64,000 nt of DNA, taken from positions 3,633,501-3,697,500 of the forward strand of contig NZ_CP142362.1 of the NCBI RefSeq assembly GCF_035918395.1, read 5' to 3'. The position numbers were made by a program, and so were the translations under genes. Within the stretch, counting starts at the first letter, position 1; each line of letters begins with the position of its first letter. The notes beneath the pieces are model-generated. The model did not search any database, was not told where the DNA came from, and worked only from the letters and a program-made list of their open reading frames with translations. The stretch comes from Mycolicibacterium sp. ND9-15. Its GTDB lineage: Bacteria; Actinomycetota; Actinomycetes; Mycobacteriales; Mycobacteriaceae. Of the stretch, positions 49,974 to 60,021 are shown piece after piece.

Positions 49974-51025
49974 GAGAACTCCAGTTCGCGGTCGGCCGGC
50001 GCGAAGTAGGCCTCGACGTCGGCGGTGGTGACGGCCGCCAGCGAGGGGGGCGACCATCTCGGGTTGCGGTCCTTGTCGACGACCTGGGCGCGGATACCCT
50101 CGACGAAATCGTGGGAGCGCAGTGCGCCACACGACGTCCGGTACTCCTGGCGCAGCACGTCTTCGAGTGTGTCGAGTTTCGCGGCGCGGCGCAGGGCTTC
50201 CAGCGCGACCGAGACCGAGATCGGCGAGCGGGTCTCGATCAGGTCGGCCGCGTCGTCACTCGGACCGCCGTCGTGTCCATGCAGCGCGGCGACGATGTCG
50301 GCCACCGTGTCGTTGGCGTAGCACTGGTCGATCCAGTCCCGCTGCGCGACAAGCTGACTCGGTGGCGGCTCGACGGCATGCGCTGCCAGTGCGGCGTCGA
50401 TGCCGTCGTCGATCACCGCGGCCTTGAAGCCGGCAAGCTTCTCGTGGGGCACGAAATGGTCGGCGAAGCCCATCGCGATCGCGTCGGCGCCGTCGAAGTT
50501 CGCACCCGTGAGCGCGGCGTGATAGCCGAGCAGGCCGGGTGCACGCGGCAGGATCAGCGTGCCGCCGACGTCGGGGACGAAGCCGATACCGACCTCCGGC
50601 ATCGCCATCTTGGTGGTGTCGGTGACGACGCGGACGCTGCCGTGGGCGCTGATCCCGACGCCGCCGCCCATGACGATGCCGTCCATCAGCGCGACATAGG
50701 GTTTGCCGAAGCGGCCGATCTGGGCGTTGAGCAGGTATTCGTCGTACCAGAACGCTCGCGCCTCACGGCCTTTTTCCGGGCCCTCGGCTCTCGCGCTGTG
50801 ATAGAGCGCGACGATGTCGCCGCCCGCGCACAGGCCCCGCTCGCCGGCGCCGTCCACGACGACCGCGCTGACCGCGTCGTCGCGCTCCCAATCGGCGAGC
50901 ACGCGTGACATCGCAGTGACCATGGGATGGTTCAGCGAATTGATGGCCTTGGGCCGGTTGAGGGTGATTAGCCCGACACCGCGATCGATGCTTACTAGGA
51001 CATCCTCGTTTTCGCCCACGAGCAT
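49970..51025 (-). CDS. echA9: 3-hydroxyisobutyryl-CoA hydrolase-like crotonase EchA9
   Basis: 351 aa, long-form crotonase (HIBCH type): ITLNRPKAINSLNHPM, GERGLCAGGDIVALYHSA, ALMDGIVMGGGVGISAHGS, MAMPEVGIGFVPDVGGTLILPRAPG and the C-terminal ECH_2 extension with DFVEGIRAQVVDKDRNPRW. It removes CoA from 3-hydroxyisobutyrate in valine catabolism or from a similar acid. I chose ATG 51025. The next gene, echA8, is translationally coupled. Confidence 0.93.
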   Translation of the reverse strand: MLVGENEDVLVSIDRGVGLITLNRPKAINSLNHPMVTAMSRVLADWERDDAVSAVVVDGAGERGLCAGGDIVALYHSARAEGPEKGREARAFWYDEYLLNAQIGRFGKPYVALMDGIVMGGGVGISAHGSVRVVTDTTKMAMPEVGIGFVPDVGGTLILPRAPGLLGYHAALTGANFDGADAIAMGFADHFVPHEKLAGFKAAVIDDGIDAALAAHAVEPPPSQLVAQRDWIDQCYANDTVADIVAALHGHDGGPSDDAADLIETRSPISVSVALEALRRAAKLDTLEDVLRQEYRTSCGALRSHDFVEGIRAQVVDKDRNPRWSPPSLAAVTTADVEAYFAPADRELEFS

Positions 51026-51197
51026 GCAATCTAGAACGTTGACCGGCCCGCGGCGGCTCCGGGTAGGGTTTCGGCGTGAAGACGCTGGGAAGTTCGGCTT
51101 CGAGGTTCGTCCGAGCAGCCGGGAACCGACCAGGGAGATGGATCGTTGACGGTGTGTTCGCCGAATGTCGAACCACATCACAGGAGAGGAACCGACG

Positions 51198-52055
51198 GTG
51201 CGGGAATCCAGCAACCCCGTATTCCGAACCCTGCCGAAGACGCAGGGCGGATATGCGCAATTCGGTACCGGAGCAGCCGGCTACGGTGCACAGGCGGTAC
51301 ACGCCGACCCCTATGTGACCCAGTACCCCGATCAGACGCAGGCCGGTGTCGCCCGGCCGATGACCATCGACGACGTCGTCACCAAGACCGGCGTCACGCT
51401 GGCGGTGCTGTCGGCCGTCGCAGTCGTCACCTACTTCCTGGCTTCGGTCAACCCGGCCGTGGCCTTGCCGCTGGCGATGGTCGGCGCGCTCGGCGGTCTG
51501 GTGCTGGTGCTCGTGGCCACCTTCGGCCGCAAGCAGGACAACCCCGCGATCGTCCTGAGCTACGCGGCACTCGAGGGGCTGTTCCTTGGTGCCATCTCGT
51601 GGGTGTTCGGCAAGAGCGTCGAGATCGCCGGCGGTAGCGCCGGCGCGTTGATCACCCAGGCGGTGCTCGCCACGTTCGGTGTGTTCTTCGGCATGCTGGT
51701 CGTCTACAAGACCGGCGCCATCCGGGTCACGCCGAAGTTCACCCGCATGATCGTCGCCGGCCTGTTCGGTGTTCTGGTCCTCATGCTCGGCAACCTCGTG
51801 CTGGCGATGTTCGGTGTCGGCGGTGGCGAAGGCATGGGCCTGCGAGCAGGCGGCCCGATCGCGATCGTCTTCTCGCTGGTGTGCATCGGCCTGGCGGCGT
51901 TCAGCTTCCTGATCGACTTCGACGCGGCCGATCAGATGATCCGCGCTGGGGCCCCGGAAAAGGCGGCGTGGGGCATCGCGCTCGGCCTGACGGTCACGCT
52001 GGTCTGGCTGTACATCGAAATCCTGCGGCTGCTGTCGTACTTCAACAGCGACTAG
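51198..52055 (+). CDS. Bax inhibitor-1/YccA family membrane protein (Rv1072 counterpart)
   Basis: 285 aa. An ~80-residue Gly/Tyr-rich cytosolic N-terminus is followed by seven membrane helices (LAVLSAVAVVTYFLA, VALPLAMVGALGGLVLVLV, GLFLGAISWVFG, AVLATFGVFFGMLVV, MIVAGLFGVLVLMLGNLVLAMFG, IAIVFSLVCIGLAAFSFLIDF, GIALGLTVTLVWLYIEILRLL). The conserved Asp in LIDFDAAD is the family's pH/Ca-sensing position. I chose GTG 51198 with GGAGAGG upstream over ATG 51165, which has none. Confidence 0.88.
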   Translation: MRESSNPVFRTLPKTQGGYAQFGTGAAGYGAQAVHADPYVTQYPDQTQAGVARPMTIDDVVTKTGVTLAVLSAVAVVTYFLASVNPAVALPLAMVGALGGLVLVLVATFGRKQDNPAIVLSYAALEGLFLGAISWVFGKSVEIAGGSAGALITQAVLATFGVFFGMLVVYKTGAIRVTPKFTRMIVAGLFGVLVLMLGNLVLAMFGVGGGEGMGLRAGGPIAIVFSLVCIGLAAFSFLIDFDAADQMIRAGAPEKAAWGIALGLTVTLVWLYIEILRLLSYFNSD

Positions 52056-52064
52056 CAGCCATCA

Positions 52065-52102
52065 CGACGAAGGGCGTCCGCGAAAGCGGGCGCCCTTCGT
52101 CG
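52065..52102 (+). terminator. strong hairpin terminator, GAAA tetraloop
   Basis: 12 perfect pairs (52065-52076 with 52091-52102), then a T-G wobble and four more pairs closing a GAAA tetraloop at 52082-52085. It begins 9 bp after the Bax-inhibitor-family stop. Confidence 0.9.
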
Positions 52103-52147
52103 TTCGTCGGAGAGCCAACCAGGTCGCTCAATTTGCGCAACGGCTCG

Positions 52148-52196
52148 CTTAACGGGTTGATCCCTCGCAAATACGTAGGGCAATCAACCGGTTAAG
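52148..52196 (-). terminator. second long hairpin, terminator for fadA3
   Basis: CTTAAC (52148-52153) pairs with GTTAAG (52191-52196); after a G/G mismatch, GGTTGAT (52155-52161) pairs with ATCAACC (52183-52189), then CCCT with AGGG near the loop. It lies 12 bp beyond the fadA3 stop on the other side of the convergent gap, so each gene has its own hairpin. Confidence 0.8.
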
Positions 52197-52208
52197 GGCC
52201 GTCGCCAG

Positions 52209-53426
52209 TCAGGACAGCCGCTCGATCACCATCGCCATGCCCTGACCGCCGCCGACGCACATCGTCTCGAGGCCCAACGTCTTGTCGTGCGTCGTCAGGT
52301 TGTTCAGCAGCGTGGTCGTGATCCGCGCGCCCGTCATGCCGAACGGATGGCCGAGCGCGATCGCACCACCCGAGACGTTCAACCGATCCTCGTCCATGCC
52401 GAGCTCCCGCGCCGAACCGAGCACCTGGACCGCGAAAGCCTCGTTGATCTCGTAGAGGTCGATATCGCCGATCGACATCCCGGCGTTGGCGAGCGCCTTG
52501 CGCGTCGCCTCGATCGGGCCGAGACCCATGATCTCCGGCGAGAGCCCGCTCACCCCGGTCGACACGACGCGCGCCAGCGGTGTGAGCCCGAGTTCGCGAG
52601 CCTTGGTGTCCGACAGGATCACCAGCGCGGCCGCGCCGTCGTTCAGGGGGCAGGCGTTGCCCGCGGTCACGGTGCCGTTGGGCCGGAAGACCGGCTTGAG
52701 TTGGCTGATCTTCTCGTACGTCGTGCCCGCCCGTGGGCCGTCGTCGGTGCTCACGGTCGAGCCGTCGGGCAAGGTCACCGGGACGATCTCACGCTCGAAG
52801 AAGCCGTTCTTGATCGCTTCTTCGGCGCGGTTCTGCGACCGCACACCCCAGTGGTCCTGGTCCTCGCGGCTGATCCCGGTGTGCAGCACGACGTTCTCCG
52901 CGGTCTGGCCCATCGCGATGTACACGTCGGGCAGCAAGCCGTCCTCGCGCGGGTCGTGCCATTCCTCAGCGCCCGCGGCCGCCTGATCCGAGCGGCTCAT
53001 CGCGTCGGAGAACAACGGGTTCTTGCTGTCCGGCCAGCCGTCCGACGTACCCTTCGGGAACCGTGAAACCGTCTCCACCCCAGCGGAAATGAACGCGTGC
53101 CCCTCACCGGCCTTGATCGCGTGGAATGCCATCCGGGTGGTCTGCAGCGACGACGAGCAGTAGCGGTTCACCGTGGTGCCCGGCAGGAAGTCGTAACCGA
53201 GTTCGACGGCGACCGCCCTGCCGATGTTGAAGCCGGCCTCTCCGGCGGGTTGACCGCAGCCCATGATCAGGTCGTCGATCTCGCGCGGATCGAGGGCGGG
53301 CACCTTGTCCAGTGCCGCGCGCACCATCTGTGCGGCCAGGTCGTCGGGCCGCATGTCGACGAGCGAACCCTTGGCGGCGCGGCCGATCGGCGACCGTGCG
53401 GTCGCGACAATGACGGCTTCAGGCAT
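52209..53426 (-). CDS. fadA3: acetyl-CoA acyltransferase FadA3
   Basis: 405 aa thiolase, the same length as M. tuberculosis FadA3 as I remember it. Catalyses the last, thiolytic step of beta-oxidation. Seen: ARSPIGRAAKGSLVDMRPDD, active-site Cys in TVNRYCSSSLQTTRMAFHAI, NAGMSIGDIDLYEINEAFA, the His in GGAIALGHPFGMTGAR and the second Cys in LETMCVGGGQGMAMV. ATG 53426 has GAGGAGA upstream. Confidence 0.95.
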   Translation of the reverse strand: MPEAVIVATARSPIGRAAKGSLVDMRPDDLAAQMVRAALDKVPALDPREIDDLIMGCGQPAGEAGFNIGRAVAVELGYDFLPGTTVNRYCSSSLQTTRMAFHAIKAGEGHAFISAGVETVSRFPKGTSDGWPDSKNPLFSDAMSRSDQAAAGAEEWHDPREDGLLPDVYIAMGQTAENVVLHTGISREDQDHWGVRSQNRAEEAIKNGFFEREIVPVTLPDGSTVSTDDGPRAGTTYEKISQLKPVFRPNGTVTAGNACPLNDGAAALVILSDTKARELGLTPLARVVSTGVSGLSPEIMGLGPIEATRKALANAGMSIGDIDLYEINEAFAVQVLGSARELGMDEDRLNVSGGAIALGHPFGMTGARITTTLLNNLTTHDKTLGLETMCVGGGQGMAMVIERLS

Positions 53427-53459
53427 AACGTCTCCTCGCATCGTGGGTATCAGGAAAAC

Positions 53460-54422
53460 CTAGCTGGCGGGCATCACGATAGGCGCGGGCACCCCGGTCG
53501 AGCGCCGCCACAGCCTGCTCAACCCGCCGACCCGGGCCAGCAGCGCGAAGCCTTCACCCGAGCGCGTCCGCCAGGGCAACTCCGGCGCCGCGGCACCGAG
53601 CCAGTCGCTCAACGCATTACACAGTGCAGGCAGCAGCTGGCTGGCAGCCAGCGCGTAACCGGCACCGGACGGGTGGAACATGTCGGGTGAGAAGAGCGCC
53701 TCGGGGGTGCTGCGGAAGTGGGGCGTCAGCAGGTCGGCCAGCGGCACCGGTATCCCACCGGCGGACCGAACCGCGGCCGCCTGGGCGCGCGCCAGTCGCA
53801 GGCCGCGGCTGCGAGCGACCGCCCGCAGCGGCTGCGGGATCGCGGTGATCACCCCGAAGTCCGGGCAGGTGCCCACCGCCACGACAGCGCCCGCAGCGCG
53901 CAACCGGCACACGCCCTTCCCGAGTCGCTGGGCCGACGGCCGGATGCCGTTGGGCCGGGTGATGTCGTTGGCGCCGATCATGATCACCGCGGCGTCGGGC
54001 GGCGGCCCGGCGACGAACATCGCGTCGATCTGCCCCGACAGTCCCTTCGATGTGGCCCCGACGATCGCCTTGGTGCTCAGCCGGATCCGCTTACCCGAGA
54101 TGTCGGCCAGTCCCCGCGCGAGCAGGGCCCCGGGCACCTCCTCGGCGGTGGTGGCGCCGTAGCCGGTCGCCGTGGAGTCGCCGAAGATCATCAGGTGCAG
54201 GTCGAAGAGCACGTCGCGGCTCCAGCGCTCGACGGGACCTCCGCCGGGTGCGTACACGCCGTCCGCGCGCGGGGGGATGTCCCACGACTGCGGGATGATG
54301 CTGCGAGCCTGATCGGCCTGGCCGACCAGCAGGTTGCGCGCCCCGATGTAGGCGGACCCGATCGAGCCGAGTGTGGCCGCGGCCGCAAAGGCGATGGTGG
54401 TCGTCCGTCGCGGTGTGCCCAC
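53460..54422 (-). CDS. SGNH/GDSL-family esterase (Rv1075c counterpart)
   Basis: 320 aa. N-terminal hydrophobic helix (TTIAFAAAATLGSIGSAYIG), so membrane-anchored or exported. Block I LMIFGDSTATGYG (Ser ~83), block III VIMIGANDITRP and block V FSPDMFHPSGAGYAL with Asp and His complete the triad. The M. tuberculosis counterpart is a reported cell-wall-associated esterase. GTG start at 54422. It follows fadA3's upstream side; the two are 33 bp apart on one strand, so probably co-transcribed. Confidence 0.9.
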   Translation of the reverse strand: MGTPRRTTTIAFAAAATLGSIGSAYIGARNLLVGQADQARSIIPQSWDIPPRADGVYAPGGGPVERWSRDVLFDLHLMIFGDSTATGYGATTAEEVPGALLARGLADISGKRIRLSTKAIVGATSKGLSGQIDAMFVAGPPPDAAVIMIGANDITRPNGIRPSAQRLGKGVCRLRAAGAVVAVGTCPDFGVITAIPQPLRAVARSRGLRLARAQAAAVRSAGGIPVPLADLLTPHFRSTPEALFSPDMFHPSGAGYALAASQLLPALCNALSDWLGAAAPELPWRTRSGEGFALLARVGGLSRLWRRSTGVPAPIVMPAS

Positions 54423-54627
54423 GACGGCAAGTTTAGGTCTGTTTTCCGGAGGTATCCGCGTGGCGGGAAGCGAACGGGGTCACATTGCGGTATCAAGTCC
54501 GGTATCGAATCTGCCTCGCTGATTGTTGATTCGAACGTAAGGTGTCAGGCTAAGGTGCGAGTCAGGCCGAGAAAATTAGGCGTGCTCTGCACTGCAACGT
54601 CTTCCAGCGTCGGAAGGGGTGGTTGTC

Positions 54628-55689
54628 ATGACCGCACCGAGCAAGGCGAGTCGTGCCGGCCGCCCAGGCGTATCGCCACTTCAGGCCCGTAAACCACGCA
54701 AATTCCCGGTCAGTGACGGGGCGCCGGTCGAGGTGGTCGAGGACGGTCCCAGCCTCGCTGGACGACTCACCTCACTGGCCGCGCTGCTAACTGTTCGGCC
54801 GACCCTGGCTATCGGAAGCTACGCTCCGCGGCTGCCGTGGCCATGGGGTCTGATCGATTTCGTGGCCCGTGTCGCGCGCCCGGCGCCCGGTACCGTGCGC
54901 GCCACGATCTCTTTGCCGAAATGCACTGCGCAACTCGTCAGGGCGCCCGGTGTCCTGCCCGCTGACGGCAAACGCGGCGTCATTCTCTACATGCACGGCG
55001 GGGCGTTCTTGACCTGCGGTGTCAACTCGCACGGCCGGCTGGTGCAGGCGCTGTCCGGCTACGCCGACTGTCCGGTGCTGGTCGTCAACTACCGGATGAT
55101 CCCCAAGCACTCGGTCGGCATGGCCGTCGACGACTGCTACGACGCGTATCAGTGGCTGCGGCTGAGGGGCTACGAGCCCGACCAGATCGTCCTGGCCGGC
55201 GACTCCGCGGGCGGTTATCTGGCGCTCGCCCTGGCCGAACGACTGCATCGGGAAGGCCTGGAGGGCGAGGTGCCCGCGGCGATGGTCGCCATGTCGCCGC
55301 TCTTCGAGATCGACAACGAGACCAGGGCCAATCACCCGAATATCCGCAGTGACGTGATGTTCCCGCCGCGGGCGTTTCACGCGCTGGTGGAGCTGGTCAA
55401 GGAGGCCGCAGGCAGGAACGTCACCGACGGCAAGCCCGAAGAGGTCTACGAGCCACTCGACCACATCGAGCCCGGGCTGCCCCGCACGCTGATCCACGTG
55501 TCCGGGTCCGAGGTGCTGATCAGTGACGCGCGCAAGGCCGCCCGGCGGCTGGCGGCCGCGGGCGTGCCGGTCGAGGTCCGGGTGTGGCCGGGGCAGATGC
55601 ACGTGTTTCAGATCGGGGCGCCGATGGTGCCGGAGGCGACCCGCTCGTTACGTCAGATCGGCGACTACATCCGAGAGGCCACCTGGTAA
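54628..55689 (+). CDS. lipU: lipase/esterase LipU, HSL family
   Basis: 353 aa. Hormone-sensitive-lipase fold: oxyanion YMHGGAFLTCG, nucleophile LAGDSAGGYLALALAE, late acid region HVSGSEVLISDA and His in PGQMHVFQIG. ATG 54628 with GGAAGGGG upstream; a GTG at 54619 overlaps that RBS. Position between the GDSL esterase and cbs matches M. tuberculosis lipU. Hydrolyses short-chain esters in that family. Confidence 0.92.
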   Translation: MTAPSKASRAGRPGVSPLQARKPRKFPVSDGAPVEVVEDGPSLAGRLTSLAALLTVRPTLAIGSYAPRLPWPWGLIDFVARVARPAPGTVRATISLPKCTAQLVRAPGVLPADGKRGVILYMHGGAFLTCGVNSHGRLVQALSGYADCPVLVVNYRMIPKHSVGMAVDDCYDAYQWLRLRGYEPDQIVLAGDSAGGYLALALAERLHREGLEGEVPAAMVAMSPLFEIDNETRANHPNIRSDVMFPPRAFHALVELVKEAAGRNVTDGKPEEVYEPLDHIEPGLPRTLIHVSGSEVLISDARKAARRLAAAGVPVEVRVWPGQMHVFQIGAPMVPEATRSLRQIGDYIREATW

Positions 55690-55718
55690 CCCGAAAAGCC
55701 GCCTGACACGATGGAGTC

Positions 55719-57119
55719 ATGCGGATCGCCCGGCACGTCAGTGAGCTCATTGGCAATACCCCCCTGGTACAGCTGAACTCTGTTGTCCCGCAGGGGGCGG
55801 GCACGGTCGCGGCCAAGATCGAATACCTCAACCCCGGCGGCAGCTCCAAGGACCGCATCGCGGTCAAGATGATCGACGCCGCCGAGGCCAGCGGCGAACT
55901 CAAGCCCGGCGGCACCATCGTCGAACCGACGTCCGGCAACACCGGGGTGGGGCTGGCCCTGGTCGCCCAGCAGCGCGGCTACAAGTGCATCTTCGTCTGC
56001 CCGGACAAAGTCAGCGAGGACAAGCGGAACGTGCTGCGCGCCTACGGCGCCGACGTCGTGGTATGCCCGACCGCGGTGCCACCCGACCATGCCGACAGCT
56101 ACTACAGCGTCTCCGACCGGCTGGTCGGAGAGATCGACGGCGCCTGGAAGCCCGACCAGTACTCCAACCCGATGGGTCCCGAGTCGCACTACGAGACCAC
56201 CGGCCCGGAGGTCTGGGCCGACACCGATGGCAAGGTCACCCATTTCGTGGCAGGCGTCGGCACCGGCGGCACCATCACGGGCGCCGGACGCTACTTGAAG
56301 GAAGTGTCCGGCGGCAGGGTACGGATCATCGGCGCCGACCCCGAGGGTTCGGTGTACTCCGGCGGCAGCGGCAGGCCGTACCTGGTCGAGGGGGTCGGCG
56401 AGGACTTCTGGCCGGGGGCCTACGATCCCACGGTGCCCGACGAGATCATCGCGGTCTCGGATGCCGATTCGTTCGAGATGACGCGGCGACTGGCTCGCGA
56501 AGAGGCCCTGCTGGTCGGCGGGTCGTGCGGTATGGCCGTCGTCGCTGCGATCAAGGTGGCCGAGCAGGCCGGGCCCGACGCACTCGTGGTAGTACTGTTA
56601 CCGGACGGCGGAAGAGGTTATCTCTCAAAGGTTTTCAACGACGAGTGGATGTCTTCGTACGGGTTTCTGCGCAGCCGATTGGATGGTTCGGTGGAGGAGT
56701 CGACGGTCGGTGAGGTGCTGCGCGGCAAGTCGGGCGCGCTGCCCGACCTGGTGCATACGCACCCCTCGGAAACGGTCCGCGACGCGATCGGGATCCTGCG
56801 CGAGTACGGGGTTTCGCAGATGCCGGTCGTCGGCGCCGAACCGCCGGTGATGGCCGGTGAGGTCGCGGGCAGCGTCTCCGAGCGCGAACTGCTGTCCGCG
56901 GTGTTCGAGGGGCGGGCCAAGCTCGCAGATGCGGTGGCCGAGCACATGAGCCCGCCGCTGCCGTTGATCGGGGCCGGCGAACTGGTCAGCGCCGCGGCGA
57001 AGGAACTGCGCGAGTGCGACGCGGTGATGGTTGTCGAGGAAGGCAAGCCGGTCGGCGTGCTGACCCGCCACGACCTGCTCGGCTTCCTGTCCGACGGAAG
57101 TGAACGCGCGGTTCGCTAG
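55719..57119 (+). CDS. cbs: cystathionine beta-synthase
   Basis: 466 aa. Joins serine and homocysteine to cystathionine in the reverse transsulfuration route. PLP domain: LIGNTPLVQLNSV, PLP Lys in NPGGSSKDRIAVKM, EPTSGNTGVGLALVAQ, GVGTGGTITGAGRYL. Two C-terminal CBS modules (~335-460): TVRDAIGILREYGVSQMPVVG and SAAAKELRECDAVMVVEEGKPVGVLTRHDLL. There is no heme domain, as in other bacterial forms. metB is encoded 2.9 kb downstream, giving both directions of transsulfuration. Confidence 0.95.
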   Translation: MRIARHVSELIGNTPLVQLNSVVPQGAGTVAAKIEYLNPGGSSKDRIAVKMIDAAEASGELKPGGTIVEPTSGNTGVGLALVAQQRGYKCIFVCPDKVSEDKRNVLRAYGADVVVCPTAVPPDHADSYYSVSDRLVGEIDGAWKPDQYSNPMGPESHYETTGPEVWADTDGKVTHFVAGVGTGGTITGAGRYLKEVSGGRVRIIGADPEGSVYSGGSGRPYLVEGVGEDFWPGAYDPTVPDEIIAVSDADSFEMTRRLAREEALLVGGSCGMAVVAAIKVAEQAGPDALVVVLLPDGGRGYLSKVFNDEWMSSYGFLRSRLDGSVEESTVGEVLRGKSGALPDLVHTHPSETVRDAIGILREYGVSQMPVVGAEPPVMAGEVAGSVSERELLSAVFEGRAKLADAVAEHMSPPLPLIGAGELVSAAAKELRECDAVMVVEEGKPVGVLTRHDLLGFLSDGSERAVR

Positions 57120-57244
57120 CGGTACAGAGCTTGGCGTCGGACAGGTCTGGTGATTGCTTCCGGCCAGAAAACCCTGCCCTAACGCGCTTCTCCGGTAATG
57201 TAAGCACGCTTGATCCCAGCTGAAAAACCGACTGGAGACGTCCG

Positions 57245-57829
57245 ATGACCGATCAGCCACCACCCCCGCCGGGTGGTGACCCACCACTGGGCGGCGCCCC
57301 GTACCCGCCGACGGCCACCGGCTATCCGCCACCGGCACAACCGCTTCAAGCGCTGCCGACAGAGGCGTACACATCGTGGTTCACCCGGGTGTTGGCGTGG
57401 CTTGTCGACTCGATCCCGATCTTCGTGCTCGAAGGCATCGGGTACGCGCTTCTGCTCGGGACGCGGGAAACGGTGTGTATCACCGATAGTCCCGAGTACC
57501 GACTGGGCGAGTTCTGCGAGACGGGCGCATCGACGATCGGGCAACTCGCGATCGGTGTCACGTCGATACTTGTTCTAGCGTATGTGATCTGGAACTACGG
57601 CTACCGTCAGGGCACCACCGGTTCCAGCATTGGCAAGTCACTACTCAAGTTCAAGGTCGTGAGCGAAAATACCGGTCATCCAATCGGTTTCGGAATGTCC
57701 ATCGTGCGGCAACTGGCGCATATCATCGACGCCGCGATCTGCTATATCGGTTTTTTGTTCCCGTTGTGGGACGCCAAACGGCAGACTATCGCGGACAAAC
57801 TCATCAGAACCGTCTGCTTACCGCTGTAG
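57245..57829 (+). CDS. pra: proline-rich antigen homologue Pra, RDD-family membrane protein
   Basis: 194 aa. A short Pro/Gly-rich N-terminus (~40 residues) is followed by an RDD domain: SWFTRVLAWLVDSIPIFVLEGIGYALLL, AIGVTSILVLAYVIWNYGYRQG, GSSIGKSLLKFKVV, IGFGMSIVRQLAHIIDAAICYIGFLFPLWDAKRQTIADKL. The C-terminal half follows M. tuberculosis Pra (36-kDa antigen, ~240 aa) closely as I remember it, but the Pro-rich head is about half as long here. A second Pro-rich protein starts 17 bp downstream. Confidence 0.92.
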   Translation: MTDQPPPPPGGDPPLGGAPYPPTATGYPPPAQPLQALPTEAYTSWFTRVLAWLVDSIPIFVLEGIGYALLLGTRETVCITDSPEYRLGEFCETGASTIGQLAIGVTSILVLAYVIWNYGYRQGTTGSSIGKSLLKFKVVSENTGHPIGFGMSIVRQLAHIIDAAICYIGFLFPLWDAKRQTIADKLIRTVCLPL

Positions 57830-57846
57830 TCAACCGGGAAGGACCC

Positions 57847-58800
57847 ATGTCTGACCAACCGCCTCCTCCGCCGGGAAATACTCCGCCACCGCCCCCCGGC
57901 GGTTATCCGCCGCCCCCGCCGCCCGGGGGTTATCCGCCGCCCCCGCCGCCCGGGGGTTATCCGCCGCCCGGGCCCGGTTACCCGCCGCCCGCACCGGGTG
58001 GCTACCCGTCGACGGGCGGCTATCCGCCAACCGGCGGTCCGGCTTTCCCCGGCGCGCAGGGGTACAGCGTCGGTGACGCGTTCTCGTGGGCGTGGGCCAA
58101 GTTCACCGCCAACGCCGCCGCGCTGATAGTCCCGACGCTCGTCTACGGTCTCGTCATCTTCCTGTTGCAGGTGCTTGTCGGCGTCTTGTCGGCCGCGGTG
58201 GATCCGGAGTCGACAAGCTACATGTCCGATGGCGACGGTTTTTCGTTCTCATATGACGTGTCCGGGCCAGCCAGCATCGCGGTCAACGTGATCGGCTGGA
58301 TCGTGCTGCTGGTCGTCGCTGGGGCCATCCAATCCGCCTACTACAGCGGCATGCTGGACGTCGCCAACGGTCGACCGGTGACCATCGGGTCGTTCTTCAA
58401 GCCGCGCAACGTCGGCAACGTCATCGTCGCGGGCGTGATCGTCGGGTTCGTGACCTCGATCGGCTTCGGGCTGTGCGTCCTGCCGGGTTTCATCGTGGCC
58501 ACCTTCACGATGTTCACCGTGATCGCCCTGCTGGACCGCAACCTGTCGCCGATCGACGCGATTAGGACGAGCTTCGACATCGCGAAGAACAACTTCGGTC
58601 AGGTGCTCCTGACGTTGCTGCTGGTCATGGTCATCGTGGCCGCCGGGGCATTGCTCTGCGGCGTGGGGTTGCTCGTGGCGCTCCCGTTGGTGGCGCTCAT
58701 CGAGGTGTACGCGTACCGCAAGCTCAGCGGTGGCCAGGTCGCCGACCTCAACCCGCAACCCTTGCCGCCCGGTCCACCGCCCCAGGTCCCCCAGCAGTAG
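57847..58800 (+). CDS. proline/glycine-rich polytopic membrane protein
   Basis: 317 aa from ATG 57847. The N-terminus carries repeated GGYPPPPPP units (~residues 10-70), encoded partly by a 27-bp tandem repeat. Then come about five membrane helices: AALIVPTLVYGLVIFLLQVLV, NVIGWIVLLVVAGAIQSAYY, VGNVIVAGVIVGFVTSIGFGL, VATFTMFTVIALLD and LLTLLLVMVIVAAGALLCGVG. It resembles the mycobacterial Pro/Gly-rich membrane protein type (Rv2560-like) rather than Pra, although it begins with the same sort of head (MSDQPPPPPG versus MTDQPPPPPG). Function unknown; probably co-transcribed with pra. Confidence 0.85.
   Translation: MSDQPPPPPGNTPPPPPGGYPPPPPPGGYPPPPPPGGYPPPGPGYPPPAPGGYPSTGGYPPTGGPAFPGAQGYSVGDAFSWAWAKFTANAAALIVPTLVYGLVIFLLQVLVGVLSAAVDPESTSYMSDGDGFSFSYDVSGPASIAVNVIGWIVLLVVAGAIQSAYYSGMLDVANGRPVTIGSFFKPRNVGNVIVAGVIVGFVTSIGFGLCVLPGFIVATFTMFTVIALLDRNLSPIDAIRTSFDIAKNNFGQVLLTLLLVMVIVAAGALLCGVGLLVALPLVALIEVYAYRKLSGGQVADLNPQPLPPGPPPQVPQQ
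57901..57970 (+). repeat. 27-bp in-frame tandem repeat in the Pro-rich head
   Basis: Two exact 27-bp units (57901-57927, 57928-57954), beginning GGTTATCCGCCGCC, followed by a partial third. Each encodes one GYPPPPPPG unit, so copy-number change would alter the protein in frame. Confidence 0.85.
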
Positions 58801-58807
58801 CGAAGGC

Positions 58808-59971
<1,164 letters not shown>

Positions 59972-60021
59972 GGGTCATGTCTACACGCTCGGCACGCGAC
60001 CCCCGACGGCTAGGCTGAGCA

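Noticed and set aside
51020..51045. KstR-like box upstream of echA9 (TAGAACGTTGACC)
   Set aside because: AAC and GTT are adjacent instead of separated by two bases, so it does not fit TnnAACnnGTTnnA.
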